Of a stretch of 35,366 nt of DNA, positions 15,603 to 24,019 are shown piece by piece. Both the position numbers and the translations under genes were made by a program. The notes beneath the pieces are model-generated. The model had not been told where the DNA came from. It saw nothing but the letters and a program-made list of their open reading frames with translations, and made no database searches. Position 1 is the first letter of the stretch, and each line of letters opens with the position of its first letter. The stretch comes from Duncaniella sp. (GTDB lineage: Bacteria > Bacteroidota > Bacteroidia > Bacteroidales > Muribaculaceae), in the NCBI RefSeq assembly GCF_029054785.1, contig NZ_JAIDEN010000144.1:1-35366 (forward strand). The letters run 5' to 3'.

Positions 15603-17156
15603 TTAGAGAGGAATGTTGCCGTGCTTCTTGGCCGGATTGACAACTTTCTTGGTCGCAAGCTGCTGAAGGGCGCGGATGATGCGGAAGCGGGTGTTGCGAG
15701 GCTCGATGACGTCGTCGATGTAGCCGTAGCGGGCAGCATTGTAGGGATTGCAGAAGAGCTTGTTGTATTCGTCTTCTTTCTCGCGGAGAACCTTGGCGGG
15801 ATCTTCAGCGGCCTTGGCTTCCTTGGCATAGAGGACTTCGACAGCGCCTGCGCCACCCATAACGGCGATTTCGGCGGTAGGCCATGCGTAGTTCATGTCG
15901 CCGCGGAGCTGCTTGCACGACATCACGATGTGGCTGCCGCCGTAGCTCTTGCGCAGAGTGACTGTGACTTTGGGTACGGTTGCTTCGCCGTAGGCATAGA
16001 GAAGCTTGGCGCCGTGGAGGATCACACCGTTGTATTCCTGGCCTGTGCCGGGGAGGAAGCCGGGGACGTCAACGAGTGTCACCAGAGGAATGTTGAAGGC
16101 GTCGCAGAAGCGGACGAAACGCGCGCCCTTGCGCGATGCGTTGCTGTCGAGCACACCGGCAAGATATTTGGGCTGGTTGGCCACCACGCCGACGGCCTGA
16201 CCGTTGAAGCGGGCGAAACCGATGATGATGTTCTTGGCGTATTCGCGCTGGATTTCGAGGAACTCGCCGTTGTCGACGATTGCGTTGATGACCTCATACA
16301 TGTTATAGGGACGGTTGGCCGAGTCGGGGATGATCTCGTTGAGAGAGTCTTCAAGACGGTCGATCGGGTCGGTGCATTCAACCAACGGGGGTTCTTCGAG
16401 GTTGTTCTGGGGGATATAGCTGAAGAGTTTGCGGATGATGCGCAGAGTCTCTTCGCCGTCCTCGGCTGCGAAATGTGCGACGCCGCTCTTCTGAGAGTGT
16501 ACAGTGGCACCGCCGAGGGCTTCCTGGCTTACGTCTTCGCCGGTCACGGTCTTCACAACCTTAGGACCGGTGAGGAACATGTAGCTGATGCCCTTGGTCA
16601 TGATAGTGAAGTCGGTCAGCGCGGGTGAGTAAACGGCGCCGCCGGCGCAGGGACCGAGGATGCCTGAGATCTGGGGGATCACGCCTGATGCGAGGATGTT
16701 GCGCTGGAAGATTTCAGCGTAACCTGCGAGGGCGTTGATGCCTTCCTGGATACGTGCGCCGCCTGAGTCGTTGAGACCGATGACGGGAGCGCCCATCTTC
16801 ATAGCCATGTCCATGATCTTGCAGATCTTGAGGGCCATTGTCTCGCTCAGCGAGCCGCCGAATACGGTGAAGTCCTGAGCGAATACATATACGAGTCGGC
16901 CGTCGATAGTACCGTAGCCGGTCACTACGCCGTCGCCGAGATAGCTTTTCTTTTCCTGTCCGAAATTGTAGCAACGATGACGGACAAACATGTCGATTTC
17001 CTCAAAAGAGCCTTCATCGAGAAGCTGGGCAATACGCTCGCGGGCGGTATATTTGCCTCTCTCATGCTGTTTCTGGATGGCCTTTTCGCCGCCACCGATG
17101 CGGGCTTCTTCGCGAAGGGCAATAAGCTCTTTTACTTTTTCAAGCTGGTTACTCAT
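15603..17156 (-). CDS. mmdA: Methylmalonyl-CoA decarboxylase/carboxyltransferase alpha subunit
   Basis: Biotin-dependent acyl-CoA carboxyltransferase of 517 residues, the usual length, with N- and C-terminal crotonase-like halves. Visible motifs are GGSLSETMALK, NDSGGARIQEG (oxyanion region), GPCAGGAVYSPALTDF and, in the second half, DVPGFLPGTGQEYNG and MGGAGAVEVLY. It moves the carboxyl group from (S)-methylmalonyl-CoA to carrier biotin, giving propionyl-CoA in the succinate-to-propionate route. Propionyl-CoA carboxylase beta is an alternative reading, but the membrane subunit downstream argues for decarboxylation. Confidence 0.93.
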   Translation of the reverse strand: MSNQLEKVKELIALREEARIGGGEKAIQKQHERGKYTARERIAQLLDEGSFEEIDMFVRHRCYNFGQEKKSYLGDGVVTGYGTIDGRLVYVFAQDFTVFGGSLSETMALKICKIMDMAMKMGAPVIGLNDSGGARIQEGINALAGYAEIFQRNILASGVIPQISGILGPCAGGAVYSPALTDFTIMTKGISYMFLTGPKVVKTVTGEDVSQEALGGATVHSQKSGVAHFAAEDGEETLRIIRKLFSYIPQNNLEEPPLVECTDPIDRLEDSLNEIIPDSANRPYNMYEVINAIVDNGEFLEIQREYAKNIIIGFARFNGQAVGVVANQPKYLAGVLDSNASRKGARFVRFCDAFNIPLVTLVDVPGFLPGTGQEYNGVILHGAKLLYAYGEATVPKVTVTLRKSYGGSHIVMSCKQLRGDMNYAWPTAEIAVMGGAGAVEVLYAKEAKAAEDPAKVLREKEDEYNKLFCNPYNAARYGYIDDVIEPRNTRFRIIRALQQLATKKVVNPAKKHGNIPL

Positions 17157-17222
17157 TTGTTTTGAAGTAAGGGGGGTGGATTCTTATTGTAGTTTCTTCT
17201 GATCCGATTTCGTCAGTAGCTA

Positions 17223-17642
17223 TTACTTGTTGGGATCCTCGCAGAGCTCGATGAGAGTACCGCAGGTCGACTTCGGATGGAGGAAAGCGATATTGAGGCC
17301 TTCGGCACCCTTGCGGGGAGCTTTGTCGATCAGACGGCAACCTTTGCCTTCCACTTCAGCGAGGGCGTTGGCAACACCGTCTTCAATCGCGAATGCGATG
17401 TGCTGGATGCCACCGCGACCGCCGTTGTTGGCGATGAACTTTGAGATGGCGCTTTCAGGTGAAGTTCCTTCAAGAAGCTCGATCTTGGTCTGGCCCACTT
17501 TAAAGAAAGCGGTACGGACTTTCTGATCTTCAACTTCTTCGATAGCAAAGCATTTAAGGCCAAGAGTGTTTTCGTAAAAGGCGATGGCTTCCTTCAGATC
17601 AGGAACAGCGATGCCTACGTGCTCGATGTGTGAAATATCCAT
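17223..17642 (-). CDS. mce: Methylmalonyl-CoA epimerase
   Basis: VOC-fold metalloenzyme of 139 residues that interconverts (R)- and (S)-methylmalonyl-CoA. Metal-ligand motifs are visible in order: IEHVGIAV (H8), KIELLEG (E57), IQHIAF (H80) and the C-terminal GTLIELCE. It is the first gene of the operon and supplies the stereoisomer needed by the decarboxylase encoded next. The B12-dependent mutase is not in the window. The promoter at 17731-17761 leaves a leader of about 80 bases. Confidence 0.94.
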   Translation of the reverse strand: MDISHIEHVGIAVPDLKEAIAFYENTLGLKCFAIEEVEDQKVRTAFFKVGQTKIELLEGTSPESAISKFIANNGGRGGIQHIAFAIEDGVANALAEVEGKGCRLIDKAPRKGAEGLNIAFLHPKSTCGTLIELCEDPNK

Positions 17643-17730
17643 GATATGAAAAAATAATAATTAGTGCTTAATAATAAGTTGTGATTAAATTGATTTCGGG
17701 CCGATTACGCATGCGCGTTTTTAGCCCTTG

Positions 17731-17761
17731 CAAAATTACTCATAAAAAATTGTAAACCAAA
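17731..17761 (-). promoter_or_regulatory. Promoter of the mce-mmdA-oadB operon
   Basis: On the - strand TTTG (17758-17761), 19 bases, TAATTTTG (17731-17738), a full consensus match. The spacing and -7 box are the same as for rpsU. Confidence 0.75.
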
Positions 17762-17829
17762 TTTAATCCAGACAAAATTCTCTACACCGACACTACTATG
17801 CCAATTCTTGCGGAATTTGTATTTTCACA

Positions 17830-17875
17830 CAAAAAACCTCCCGTTTCCGGCTGAATAACAGTCTGAAACGGGAGG
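17830..17875 (-). terminator. Terminator after rng
   Basis: GAAACGGGAGG (17865-17875) pairs perfectly with CCTCCCGTTTC (17837-17847), followed on the - strand by a run of six U (17831-17836). Confidence 0.92.
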
Positions 17876-17913
17876 TCTGTGATAAGGTTCGCTTGGAACG
17901 GGTCGCATGGAAG

Positions 17914-19536
17914 CTAATCTTCCTGGGTTCGGTTCTTGGCTTTTGCTTTTGATTTAGAGGCCGAGGAGTCCATGTCTTTCTCTTCCTTGAGGTCGATTTC
18001 GTTGCGGTCGCGGTCGAGCACCCGATATTGCAGGTAGGCAAGCGACTCGTCAGGCACGATCCGGAAGTTGAATCCGAATTCAAGCTGCCAGCGACGATAG
18101 AGCGACGGGAATCCTTTTTTCAGATAGGCTGAGACGAAGGGATGGACATAGAGCACAAAGTGCTTCACCTTAAGGGTGTTGACAAGATAGTCGAGCTTTT
18201 CGTGGAGCAGATCGGTGAAAAGCAGCGAGGGGCGCACCTCTCCTTTGCCGTGACACGACGGACAGGTTTCGGAGGTGTTGATGTCAAGCACCGGGCGTAC
18301 TCTCTGACGGGTGATCTGCATCAGGCCGAATTTACTCAGAGGCAGAATGTTGTGGCGGGCGCGGTCATTGGCCATCACCTCACGCATGTGTTCATAGAGT
18401 TTCTGCCTGTGTTCGGCCTTGTTCATGTCTATGAAGTCGATGACGATGATGCCGCCCATGTCGCGCAGACGCAACTGACGGGCGATTTCGTCGGCTGCCC
18501 GCAGGTTGACTTCAAGCGCGTTGCTTTCCTGGTCGGGAGCGGCCTTGGAGCGGTTGCCTGAGTTGACGTCGATGACATGGAGTGCCTCTGTATGTTCGAT
18601 GATGACATAAGCGCCTGATTTGAACGACACCGTTTTTCCGAACGATGACTTGATCTGGCGGGTGATGCTGAAATGGTCGAAGATGGGGACATCGCTGTCA
18701 TAAAGTTTCACGATGTCTTTGCTCTCCGGCGAAATGAGGTTGACATACTTTGAAATCTGGCTGAAGATTTCCTTGTCATTGACATGAATGCTCTCGAATG
18801 TCGGGCTGAATACGTCACGAAGCATTCCGACTATGCGGCTTTCCTCTTCGAATATGAGGGCCGGTGCGGTAGCTTTCTGTGCTTTGGCTACGGTCTCTTC
18901 CCAGCAATGGAGAAGGGTTTTCAGCTCATGGTGCAGTTCTCTGACGCTTTTTCCTTCGGCCGATGTACGGATGATGACTCCGAAGTTTTTCGGCTTGATG
19001 CTTTCGATTAGCTGCCGCAGACGGAGTTTTTCCTCTGTGGTCTTGATTTTCTGCGACAGGGAGATTTTGTCACCGAAAGGAATGAGCACCATGTAGCGCC
19101 CGGTAAAGGTGATCTCTGTGGTCAGACGGGGGCCTTTTGACGATATCGGCTCTTTGACAATCTGAACCATAAGTTCCTGACCCGGCTCAAGGACACCGGT
19201 GATGGCGCCGTGTTTGTCGATGTCAGGTAGACGTTTGATCTTCGGGACTGTCGTGTCGGACTTCTTGTCGACGAGTATGGCTTTCAGAAAAGCCGAATAG
19301 GTAGAGAATTGGGAACCGAGGTCCAGATAGTGAAGAAAAGCGTCCTTCTCGTAGCCGACGTTGACGAAGGCGGCGTTAAGGCCTGGCATCAGCTTCTTGA
19401 CTTTGGCAAGATAGATGTCTCCGACAGCGTAGGCGATGTTGCGCGACTCCTTCTGCAAGGAGACGAGCCGCGAGTCTTCAAGCAAGGCGATCGACACCTC
19501 GCTCGGCTGTACGTCTACAATCAGTTCACTTTTCAT
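17914..19536 (-). CDS. rng: Ribonuclease G/E family endoribonuclease
   Basis: Single-strand-specific endoribonuclease for rRNA maturation and mRNA decay, 540 residues, slightly longer than typical RNase G. An S1 RNA-binding domain spans about 37-155, with the inserted arm usual in Bacteroidota. The DNase I-like catalytic region has the two metal aspartates D323 (IDVNSGNR) and D367 (VIDFIDM), and CPSC at 425-428 is the Zn-link. A Lys/Ser-rich acidic tail (about 515-540) ends the protein and could be a short protein or RNA contact; there is no long RNase E scaffold. It is preceded by a 55-base imperfect hairpin and by the HU and small basic protein genes on the same strand. Confidence 0.95.
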   Translation of the reverse strand: MKSELIVDVQPSEVSIALLEDSRLVSLQKESRNIAYAVGDIYLAKVKKLMPGLNAAFVNVGYEKDAFLHYLDLGSQFSTYSAFLKAILVDKKSDTTVPKIKRLPDIDKHGAITGVLEPGQELMVQIVKEPISSKGPRLTTEITFTGRYMVLIPFGDKISLSQKIKTTEEKLRLRQLIESIKPKNFGVIIRTSAEGKSVRELHHELKTLLHCWEETVAKAQKATAPALIFEEESRIVGMLRDVFSPTFESIHVNDKEIFSQISKYVNLISPESKDIVKLYDSDVPIFDHFSITRQIKSSFGKTVSFKSGAYVIIEHTEALHVIDVNSGNRSKAAPDQESNALEVNLRAADEIARQLRLRDMGGIIVIDFIDMNKAEHRQKLYEHMREVMANDRARHNILPLSKFGLMQITRQRVRPVLDINTSETCPSCHGKGEVRPSLLFTDLLHEKLDYLVNTLKVKHFVLYVHPFVSAYLKKGFPSLYRRWQLEFGFNFRIVPDESLAYLQYRVLDRDRNEIDLKEEKDMDSSASKSKAKAKNRTQED

Positions 19537-19567
19537 TGATGATCCGGATTAATTGAAATGACGCAAA

Positions 19568-19622
19568 GAACAAACCTTTTGCAAGCCTCTCTGTCCGAGG
19601 GCCAAGGCAAAAGAGTTTGTTC
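19568..19622 (-). terminator. Long imperfect hairpin between small basic protein gene and rng
   Basis: GAACAAAC (19568-19575) pairs with GTTTGTTC (19615-19622), with inner pairs TTTTGC/GCAAAA and GCCTC/GAGGGC. On the - strand only UCUUUG follows, so it may be a weak terminator, an attenuator or a leader structure for rng, whose ATG is 32 bases further on. Confidence 0.6.
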
Positions 19623-19651
19623 TTCGTGTTCATTACGCAACTACGCAAGAA

Positions 19652-19741
19652 TTATTTCTTCTTGTGGCGGTTTTTGCGAAGGCGTTTTTTACGCTTGTGG
19701 GTAGCCATCTTGTGGCCTTTTCTTTTTTTTCCGCTTGGCAT
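19652..19741 (-). CDS. AURKAIP1/COX24-type small basic protein
   Basis: A 29-residue protein, MPSGKKRKGHKMATHKRKKR followed by LRKNRHKKK; about half the residues are Lys or Arg. I recall this near-invariant sequence from many Bacteroidota, where it carries the AURKAIP1/COX24 (DUF1713, mS38-like) domain and is probably a small ribosomal subunit component. Its place between HU and RNase G fits a translation or RNA-related role. Short ORF cut-offs would miss it. Confidence 0.85.
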   Translation of the reverse strand: MPSGKKRKGHKMATHKRKKRLRKNRHKKK

Positions 19742-19794
19742 GTGGTTGGTATTTATGTTGTTTAACTAAAAGTTGGATTTTCTGTCAGACAGAA

Positions 19795-20076
19795 TTATTT
19801 CAGATCTTTCACCTCTTCCATGAACACCTTTGCGGGCTTGAAAGCGGGGATACGATGTTCGGGGATGATGATAGTTGTGTTCTTTGAAATGTTACGGGCA
19901 GTCTTTTCTGAACGGACCTTGGTGATAAAGCTACCGAAGCCGCGAAGATAGACATTCTCGCCGTGTGAAAGGGATTCCTTTACGGTTTCCATGAATTTCT
20001 CGATTGTTTCGAGCACGTTGGCCTTGTCAATTCCGGTTGATTTTGAGATCTCGTTAACGATGTCAGCTTTAGTCAT
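19795..20076 (-). CDS. HU-family DNA-binding protein
   Basis: Nucleoid protein of 93 residues that bends DNA as a dimer. Family features are MTKADIVNEISKSTGI at the start, the GFGSF turn (46-50) before the beta-arm, RNISKNTTIIIPEHRIPAFKP (the P in IPAF is the intercalating-arm position) and KPAKVFMEEV at the end. The frame is open 75 bases further upstream, but homologues begin at MTKADI, and 20077-20252 looks like a promoter region: GATATTTG on the - strand near 20145 is one base off consensus. It is followed by the small basic protein gene 53 bases on. Confidence 0.95.
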   Translation of the reverse strand: MTKADIVNEISKSTGIDKANVLETIEKFMETVKESLSHGENVYLRGFGSFITKVRSEKTARNISKNTTIIIPEHRIPAFKPAKVFMEEVKDLK

Positions 20077-20252
20077 TACAATATGAATTTTATAATTGGT
20101 TAATATCTTTGTCGTTGCGTTTTTAGAAGGCGCAATTTTTTGCAAGTGCAAATATCGGAACTTTTTTTGGATTATTCACTATAAATCTTGCAAAATTTCG
20201 CTTAAATTTCACTTTCTCACCACTTTAGCGGGGCGATTTGCCGAAAACTGCC

Positions 20253-20969
20253 TCATAGAAGCCTCTCAAGCAGCCTCAAATCGGATATTGTCAGGTATTT
20301 ACCGTCTTCGTTCTTGACGTCTGCCCTACGGTCAAAGTGGACAGCGCGCCATCCGGCTGCCACTGCTCCCGAAATGTCAGTCGACAGATTGTCGCCCACC
20401 ATCAGATGCGATTCAGGCCCGGCTGAGCCGGATTGCTCCATTGCATAGGCGAAGATCCGCGGGTCGGGCTTGTTGATTCCGATGTCGTCGCTAAGGACGA
20501 CAAGATCTACGAGCGGGGCGAGTCCGGTGTTTTCAAGTTTGCGATACTGGACATCCTTGAAGCCGTTGCTCAATACACCTATATTATAATGCGCGCGCAA
20601 GTGCGCGAGGAGTCCGACAGCACCGTCAATCATCACCGTCTGCTCGGCAAGGCGGTCAAGATATTCAACATCAAGGCGTTTTGACAGCCTCTCAAGTTCC
20701 TCGCGGCTCCCATGCCAGCGGATTCCAAGAGGCGTGGCGAAGCGGTCGAACCGCAGGAAGTCCTGAGTGATCTCCGCACGGCTGTAACGATCCCACAGCG
20801 TCTTGTTGTGAGCCTCATAGACCTCTATCCACTCTTCAGGAGTTGGATAATAACGGTCCAGCCCGGCATCACGGTAGATGATCCTGTGGGCCAGGCGCGA
20901 ATTCGCATGAAAGTCTATCAGCGTGTCGTCCAGATCGAACCACACCCATTTCACTCCGTCAAATCTCAT
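20253..20969 (-). CDS. HAD-superfamily hydrolase, YjjG-like
   Basis: Cytosolic phosphatase of 238 residues. HAD motif I is FDLDDT (D12 nucleophile, D14), motif II LSNGF, motif III the Lys in NKPDPRIF, and motif IV MVGDNLSTDISGA. A helical cap lies between. It resembles YjjG, a nucleotidase acting on dUMP and modified nucleotides; the substrate here is not shown. The start at 20969 is chosen because a clear GGAGG lies 5 bases before it, rare for this lineage. A longer frame would start at 21002, deeper within yhhQ. It overlaps the end of yhhQ by 11 bases and closes the kdsC-yhhQ-HAD unit. Confidence 0.88.
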   Translation of the reverse strand: MRFDGVKWVWFDLDDTLIDFHANSRLAHRIIYRDAGLDRYYPTPEEWIEVYEAHNKTLWDRYSRAEITQDFLRFDRFATPLGIRWHGSREELERLSKRLDVEYLDRLAEQTVMIDGAVGLLAHLRAHYNIGVLSNGFKDVQYRKLENTGLAPLVDLVVLSDDIGINKPDPRIFAYAMEQSGSAGPESHLMVGDNLSTDISGAVAAGWRAVHFDRRADVKNEDGKYLTISDLRLLERLL

Positions 20970-21645
20970 TGATCCTCCACCATTTATAAGATGTGTTGTC
21001 ATTATCCGTCACATCACCCCCTTCATGGTCGCGCAGCATCTTGACAACCCGCATGGTGACGGGCAGGATCAGGACTTCATAGAAGGTCTTGAGGAAAGTC
21101 TGTGTCACGATCAGCATCCCGATTTCATTCCACGCCAGGATGCCGCCGAATGCTATCGGGAAGAAAATGACCGAATCCACGCCTTCGCCCCACAGCGACG
21201 AGACTATGGCGCGCAGAGAAAACCTGCGGCCTCCGGAGGCCACTTTCATGCGCGACATTACATAGGCGTTGACCATCGAGCCACACAGAAATGCAATGAA
21301 GCTCGCGGCAAAGATGCGCGGGACGGCGCCGAACACTACCTCCATCGCCTCCTGCCCCTGCCATGAAGCCGCGCCAGGAAGCCAGATGCCGAGCTGGAGC
21401 AGCAACGATACCAGAAGGTTCATTCCGAACCCAAGCCAGATGACAAGACGGGCCTTGCCGAAGCCATAGACCTCGACAATGCAGTCGTTAAGAATATATG
21501 ATATTGGAAAGACCACAACTCCGGCCGTGATTGTCAGCGGTCCGAGATCGACTGTCTTTATTTCCATCAGGTTGCTGACTATGAGGCAGACACAGAATGT
21601 GACCGCAAGCAGCATGAAAGTCACGGAAATCTTCACCTTGCTCAT
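20959..21645 (-). CDS. yhhQ: YhhQ/VUT-family queuosine precursor transporter
   Basis: Inner-membrane importer of preQ0/preQ1-type precursors for tRNA queuosine, 228 residues with about 6 hydrophobic segments. Family motifs are SNLMEIKTVDLGPLTITAGVVVFPISYILNDC in the first third (written here only as a family landmark around residues 25-55), EVYGFGKAR after it, and WGEGVDSVIFFPIAF in the second half. Its ATG overlaps the kdsC stop as ATGA (21642-21645), so translation is coupled. Start 21645 is preferred over one 48 bases upstream because the extension is hydrophilic and lies inside kdsC. Confidence 0.9.
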   Translation of the reverse strand: MSKVKISVTFMLLAVTFCVCLIVSNLMEIKTVDLGPLTITAGVVVFPISYILNDCIVEVYGFGKARLVIWLGFGMNLLVSLLLQLGIWLPGAASWQGQEAMEVVFGAVPRIFAASFIAFLCGSMVNAYVMSRMKVASGGRRFSLRAIVSSLWGEGVDSVIFFPIAFGGILAWNEIGMLIVTQTFLKTFYEVLILPVTMRVVKMLRDHEGGDVTDNDNTSYKWWRINEI

Positions 21646-22133
21646 AGACACTCCTTTCCGGCAAGGATCATGTCCGCGAACTCTCTCACGCAACCCTCGC
21701 CTCCCTTAAGAGTCATGACCCGGATACCGGGGACTGTCTTTATCACCGGCATAGCGTCAGCGGGACAAGCCGCAAGGCCTGCCGCCCGAAGCAGCGGCTC
21801 GCAGTTGACATCGTCACCGATATAGGAAACCTCGTCCATGCCGATCCCCATCTCAGCGCAGATCTCAGCGGCGGCTGCGAGTTTCGCACCGTCGCGCCGG
21901 CCCTGCACAAGGAAATCGACACCAAGTTTCGCACCACGGCGGCTGACGAGTTCAGTGGTCTCGCTGGTGATTATGCCGACCTTGATTCCCGCCTTCTGCA
22001 ACAGCTGGAGCCCCATGCCGTCGCGCGCGTTGAATTTCTTCATCACATCGCCATCGGCGGTATAATACATCCCTCCGTCAGTCAGCGTACCGTCGACATC
22101 GGTCAGGAAAAGTCTTATCTTCTTATGTTTCAT
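21642..22133 (-). CDS. kdsC: KdsC-type HAD phosphatase (3-deoxy-D-manno-octulosonate 8-phosphate phosphatase)
   Basis: A 163-residue capless HAD enzyme, the length typical of KdsC, which dephosphorylates KDO-8-phosphate for lipopolysaccharide core synthesis. Motif I is LTDVDGTLTDGGMYY (D12, D14), motif II GIITSETT, and motif IV SYIGDDVNCEPLL. The FNARDGMGLQLLQKAGI segment is typical of the subgroup. A related nonulosonate phosphatase is an alternative. It is the first gene of kdsC-yhhQ-HAD, transcribed from the 22134-22267 divergent region. Confidence 0.85.
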   Translation of the reverse strand: MKHKKIRLFLTDVDGTLTDGGMYYTADGDVMKKFNARDGMGLQLLQKAGIKVGIITSETTELVSRRGAKLGVDFLVQGRRDGAKLAAAAEICAEMGIGMDEVSYIGDDVNCEPLLRAAGLAACPADAMPVIKTVPGIRVMTLKGGEGCVREFADMILAGKECL

Positions 22134-22156
22134 TGTGTGTTTCGAATTTTAGCCTG

Positions 22157-22164
22157 CAAAATTA
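22157..22164 (-). promoter_or_regulatory. Probable -7 element for kdsC operon
   Basis: TAATTTTG on the - strand, identical to the rpsU and mce -7 boxes, 24 bases before the kdsC ATG. A good -33 TTTG is not seen. Confidence 0.5.
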
Positions 22165-22211
22165 CTCAAAATTTTCCACATAACCATCTCTGAAAATAGC
22201 CGAATTCTCCG

Positions 22212-22219
22212 TAACTTTG
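22212..22219 (+). promoter_or_regulatory. Probable -7 element for guaA
   Basis: TAACTTTG on the + strand with an expected start near 22226. This places the in-frame ATG at 22217 outside the transcript and supports 22268 as the guaA start. The -33 box is weak. Confidence 0.55.
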
Positions 22220-22267
22220 CAGTCAGAAACCAATTCATTACCACAACATAACTCTTATTCCCACTTT

Positions 22268-23791
22268 ATGCAGGAAAAGATAATCATTCTCGACTTCGGA
22301 TCGCAGACCACACAGCTCATCGGACGCCGTGTGCGCGAGCTTGGCGAATATTGCGAGATCTTGCCTTACAACAAGTTCCCCTACGACGACCCCTCGGTCA
22401 TCGGCGTGATCCTCTCCGGCTCCCCCTTCTCGGTCTATGACGAAAAAGCCTTCCGCACCGAGCTTTCACGTCTGCGCGGCCATCTGCCGGTGCTCGGCAT
22501 CTGCTACGGCGCTCAGTTCATCGCCTACACCTCAGGAGGCAGCGTGGAACCGGCTCCGTCACGTGAATACGGACGCGCCCATCTGACAAAGATCGACACC
22601 ACCAACCCCCTGTTCAAGAACATCCCCGTAGGATCGCAGGTATGGATGAGCCACGGCGACACCATCACCTCAATTCCGGACAGTTTCAAGACCGTGGCCT
22701 CGACCGACAAGGTGGCCATCGCAGCCTATCAGGTTGAAGGCGAACAGACTTGGGGCGTACAGTTTCACCCCGAAGTCTACCATTCAGAGCATGGCACCCA
22801 GCTGTTGCGCAACTTCGTCGTAGACATCTGCGGCGGCAAGCAGGACTGGACAGCCGAGTCGTTCATCGAATCAACCGTAGCCCAGCTCAAAGAGCAGCTT
22901 GGCGATGACAAGGTAGTGCTCGGACTCAGCGGCGGTGTCGATTCATCAGTAGCCGCAGTGCTCCTCAACCGCGCCATCGGCAAGAATCTCACCTGCATCT
23001 TCGTTGACCACGGCATGCTGCGCAAGAACGAGTTCCGCGACGTGCTCCACGACTACGAATGCCTCGGCCTTAACGTAATCGGAGTAGACGCTTCAGCAAA
23101 ATTCTTCAGCGAACTCGCCGGCGTCACCGAGCCTGAACGCAAGCGCAAGATCATCGGCAAAGGTTTCATCGATGTCTTCGACGAAGAGGCCCACAAGATC
23201 AAAGATGTCAAATGGCTTGCACAGGGAACCATCTACCCCGACTGCATCGAAAGCCTTTCGATCACCGGCACCACCATCAAGAGCCACCACAACGTAGGCG
23301 GCCTGCCCGAAAAGATGAACCTCAAGCTCTGCGAGCCACTCAGACTCCTCTTCAAGGACGAAGTGCGCGCCGTAGGCCGTCAGCTCGGCATGCCCGACCA
23401 TCTGATCAAGCGCCATCCCTTCCCCGGACCGGGCCTTGCCGTCCGCATCCTCGGCGACATCACCCCTGAAAAGGTGCGCATCCTTCAGGACGCCGACGAC
23501 ATCTTCATCCGCGGCCTCCGCGACTGGGAACTCTACGACAAAGTATGGCAGGCAGGCGCAATCCTCCTCCCCGTACAGAGCGTAGGCGTCATGGGCGACG
23601 AACGCACCTATGAACGCGCCATCGCACTCCGCGCTGTCACCTCGACCGACGCCATGACCGCAGACTGGGCACACCTCCCCTACGACTTCATGGCCAAAGT
23701 CAGCAACGACATCATCAACAAGGTACGCGGCGTCAACCGCGTCTGCTACGACATCTCCTCCAAACCACCGGCCACAATCGAGTGGGAGTAA
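22268..23791 (+). CDS. guaA: GMP synthase (glutamine-hydrolysing)
   Basis: Converts XMP to GMP with glutamine and ATP, in the cytosol. At 507 residues it is slightly short of the E. coli enzyme. The class I glutaminase half (1-190) has the triad C79 (GICYGAQ), H167 and E169 (FHPEV). The ATP-pyrophosphatase half has the P-loop SGGVDSS (221-227), and the C-terminal dimerisation domain ends in KPPATIEWE. The ATG at 22268 (MQEKIIILDFGSQ) matches homologues; an earlier ATG lies in the promoter. It is monocistronic, with a terminator at 23821. Confidence 0.97.
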   Translation: MQEKIIILDFGSQTTQLIGRRVRELGEYCEILPYNKFPYDDPSVIGVILSGSPFSVYDEKAFRTELSRLRGHLPVLGICYGAQFIAYTSGGSVEPAPSREYGRAHLTKIDTTNPLFKNIPVGSQVWMSHGDTITSIPDSFKTVASTDKVAIAAYQVEGEQTWGVQFHPEVYHSEHGTQLLRNFVVDICGGKQDWTAESFIESTVAQLKEQLGDDKVVLGLSGGVDSSVAAVLLNRAIGKNLTCIFVDHGMLRKNEFRDVLHDYECLGLNVIGVDASAKFFSELAGVTEPERKRKIIGKGFIDVFDEEAHKIKDVKWLAQGTIYPDCIESLSITGTTIKSHHNVGGLPEKMNLKLCEPLRLLFKDEVRAVGRQLGMPDHLIKRHPFPGPGLAVRILGDITPEKVRILQDADDIFIRGLRDWELYDKVWQAGAILLPVQSVGVMGDERTYERAIALRAVTSTDAMTADWAHLPYDFMAKVSNDIINKVRGVNRVCYDISSKPPATIEWE

Positions 23792-23820
23792 ACCACGGCC
23801 CCTCGAAATCAACCATACCA

Positions 23821-23853
23821 AGCGGTCCCGGCACACAGCCGGACCGCTTTTTT
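23821..23853 (+). terminator. Terminator after guaA
   Basis: AGCGGTCC-C-GGC pairs with GCC-GGACCGCT (one bulge) and is followed by a run of six T (23848-23853). Confidence 0.92.
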
Positions 23854-23893
23854 CATATCCACAGCCCTCATCCTAACATTTTGCCGCCATCTA

Positions 23894-23924
23894 TTGGCTA
23901 AAAGCGAATATTTCACTATCTTAG
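23894..23924 (+). promoter_or_regulatory. Probable promoter of beta-propeller protein gene
   Basis: TTGG (23894-23897), 19 bases, TATCTTAG (23917-23924), one mismatch from TAnnTTTG. The predicted start near 23930 lies about 90 bases before the chosen ATG. Confidence 0.5.
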
Positions 23925-24019
23925 CACCGAATTTCACCACCACACACAAGCAACCGGACTATTGGCGACACACAATATCCACGACCGATCATTTTTACAA
24001 TCAATCACACATAAGGGCC

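Noticed and set aside
15591..16628. Open frame of 345 codons on the + strand opposite mmdA
   Set aside because: Antisense shadow of a well-conserved gene; no promoter, start context or domain supports it.
20077..20151. 25-residue N-terminal extension of HU
   Set aside because: HU proteins start at MTKADIV; the extension is AT-rich promoter-like sequence.
21003..21693. Possible frameshift among kdsC, yhhQ and the HAD gene because their frames overlap
   Set aside because: Each protein is full length, and the overlaps are the usual ATGA and 11-base couplings.
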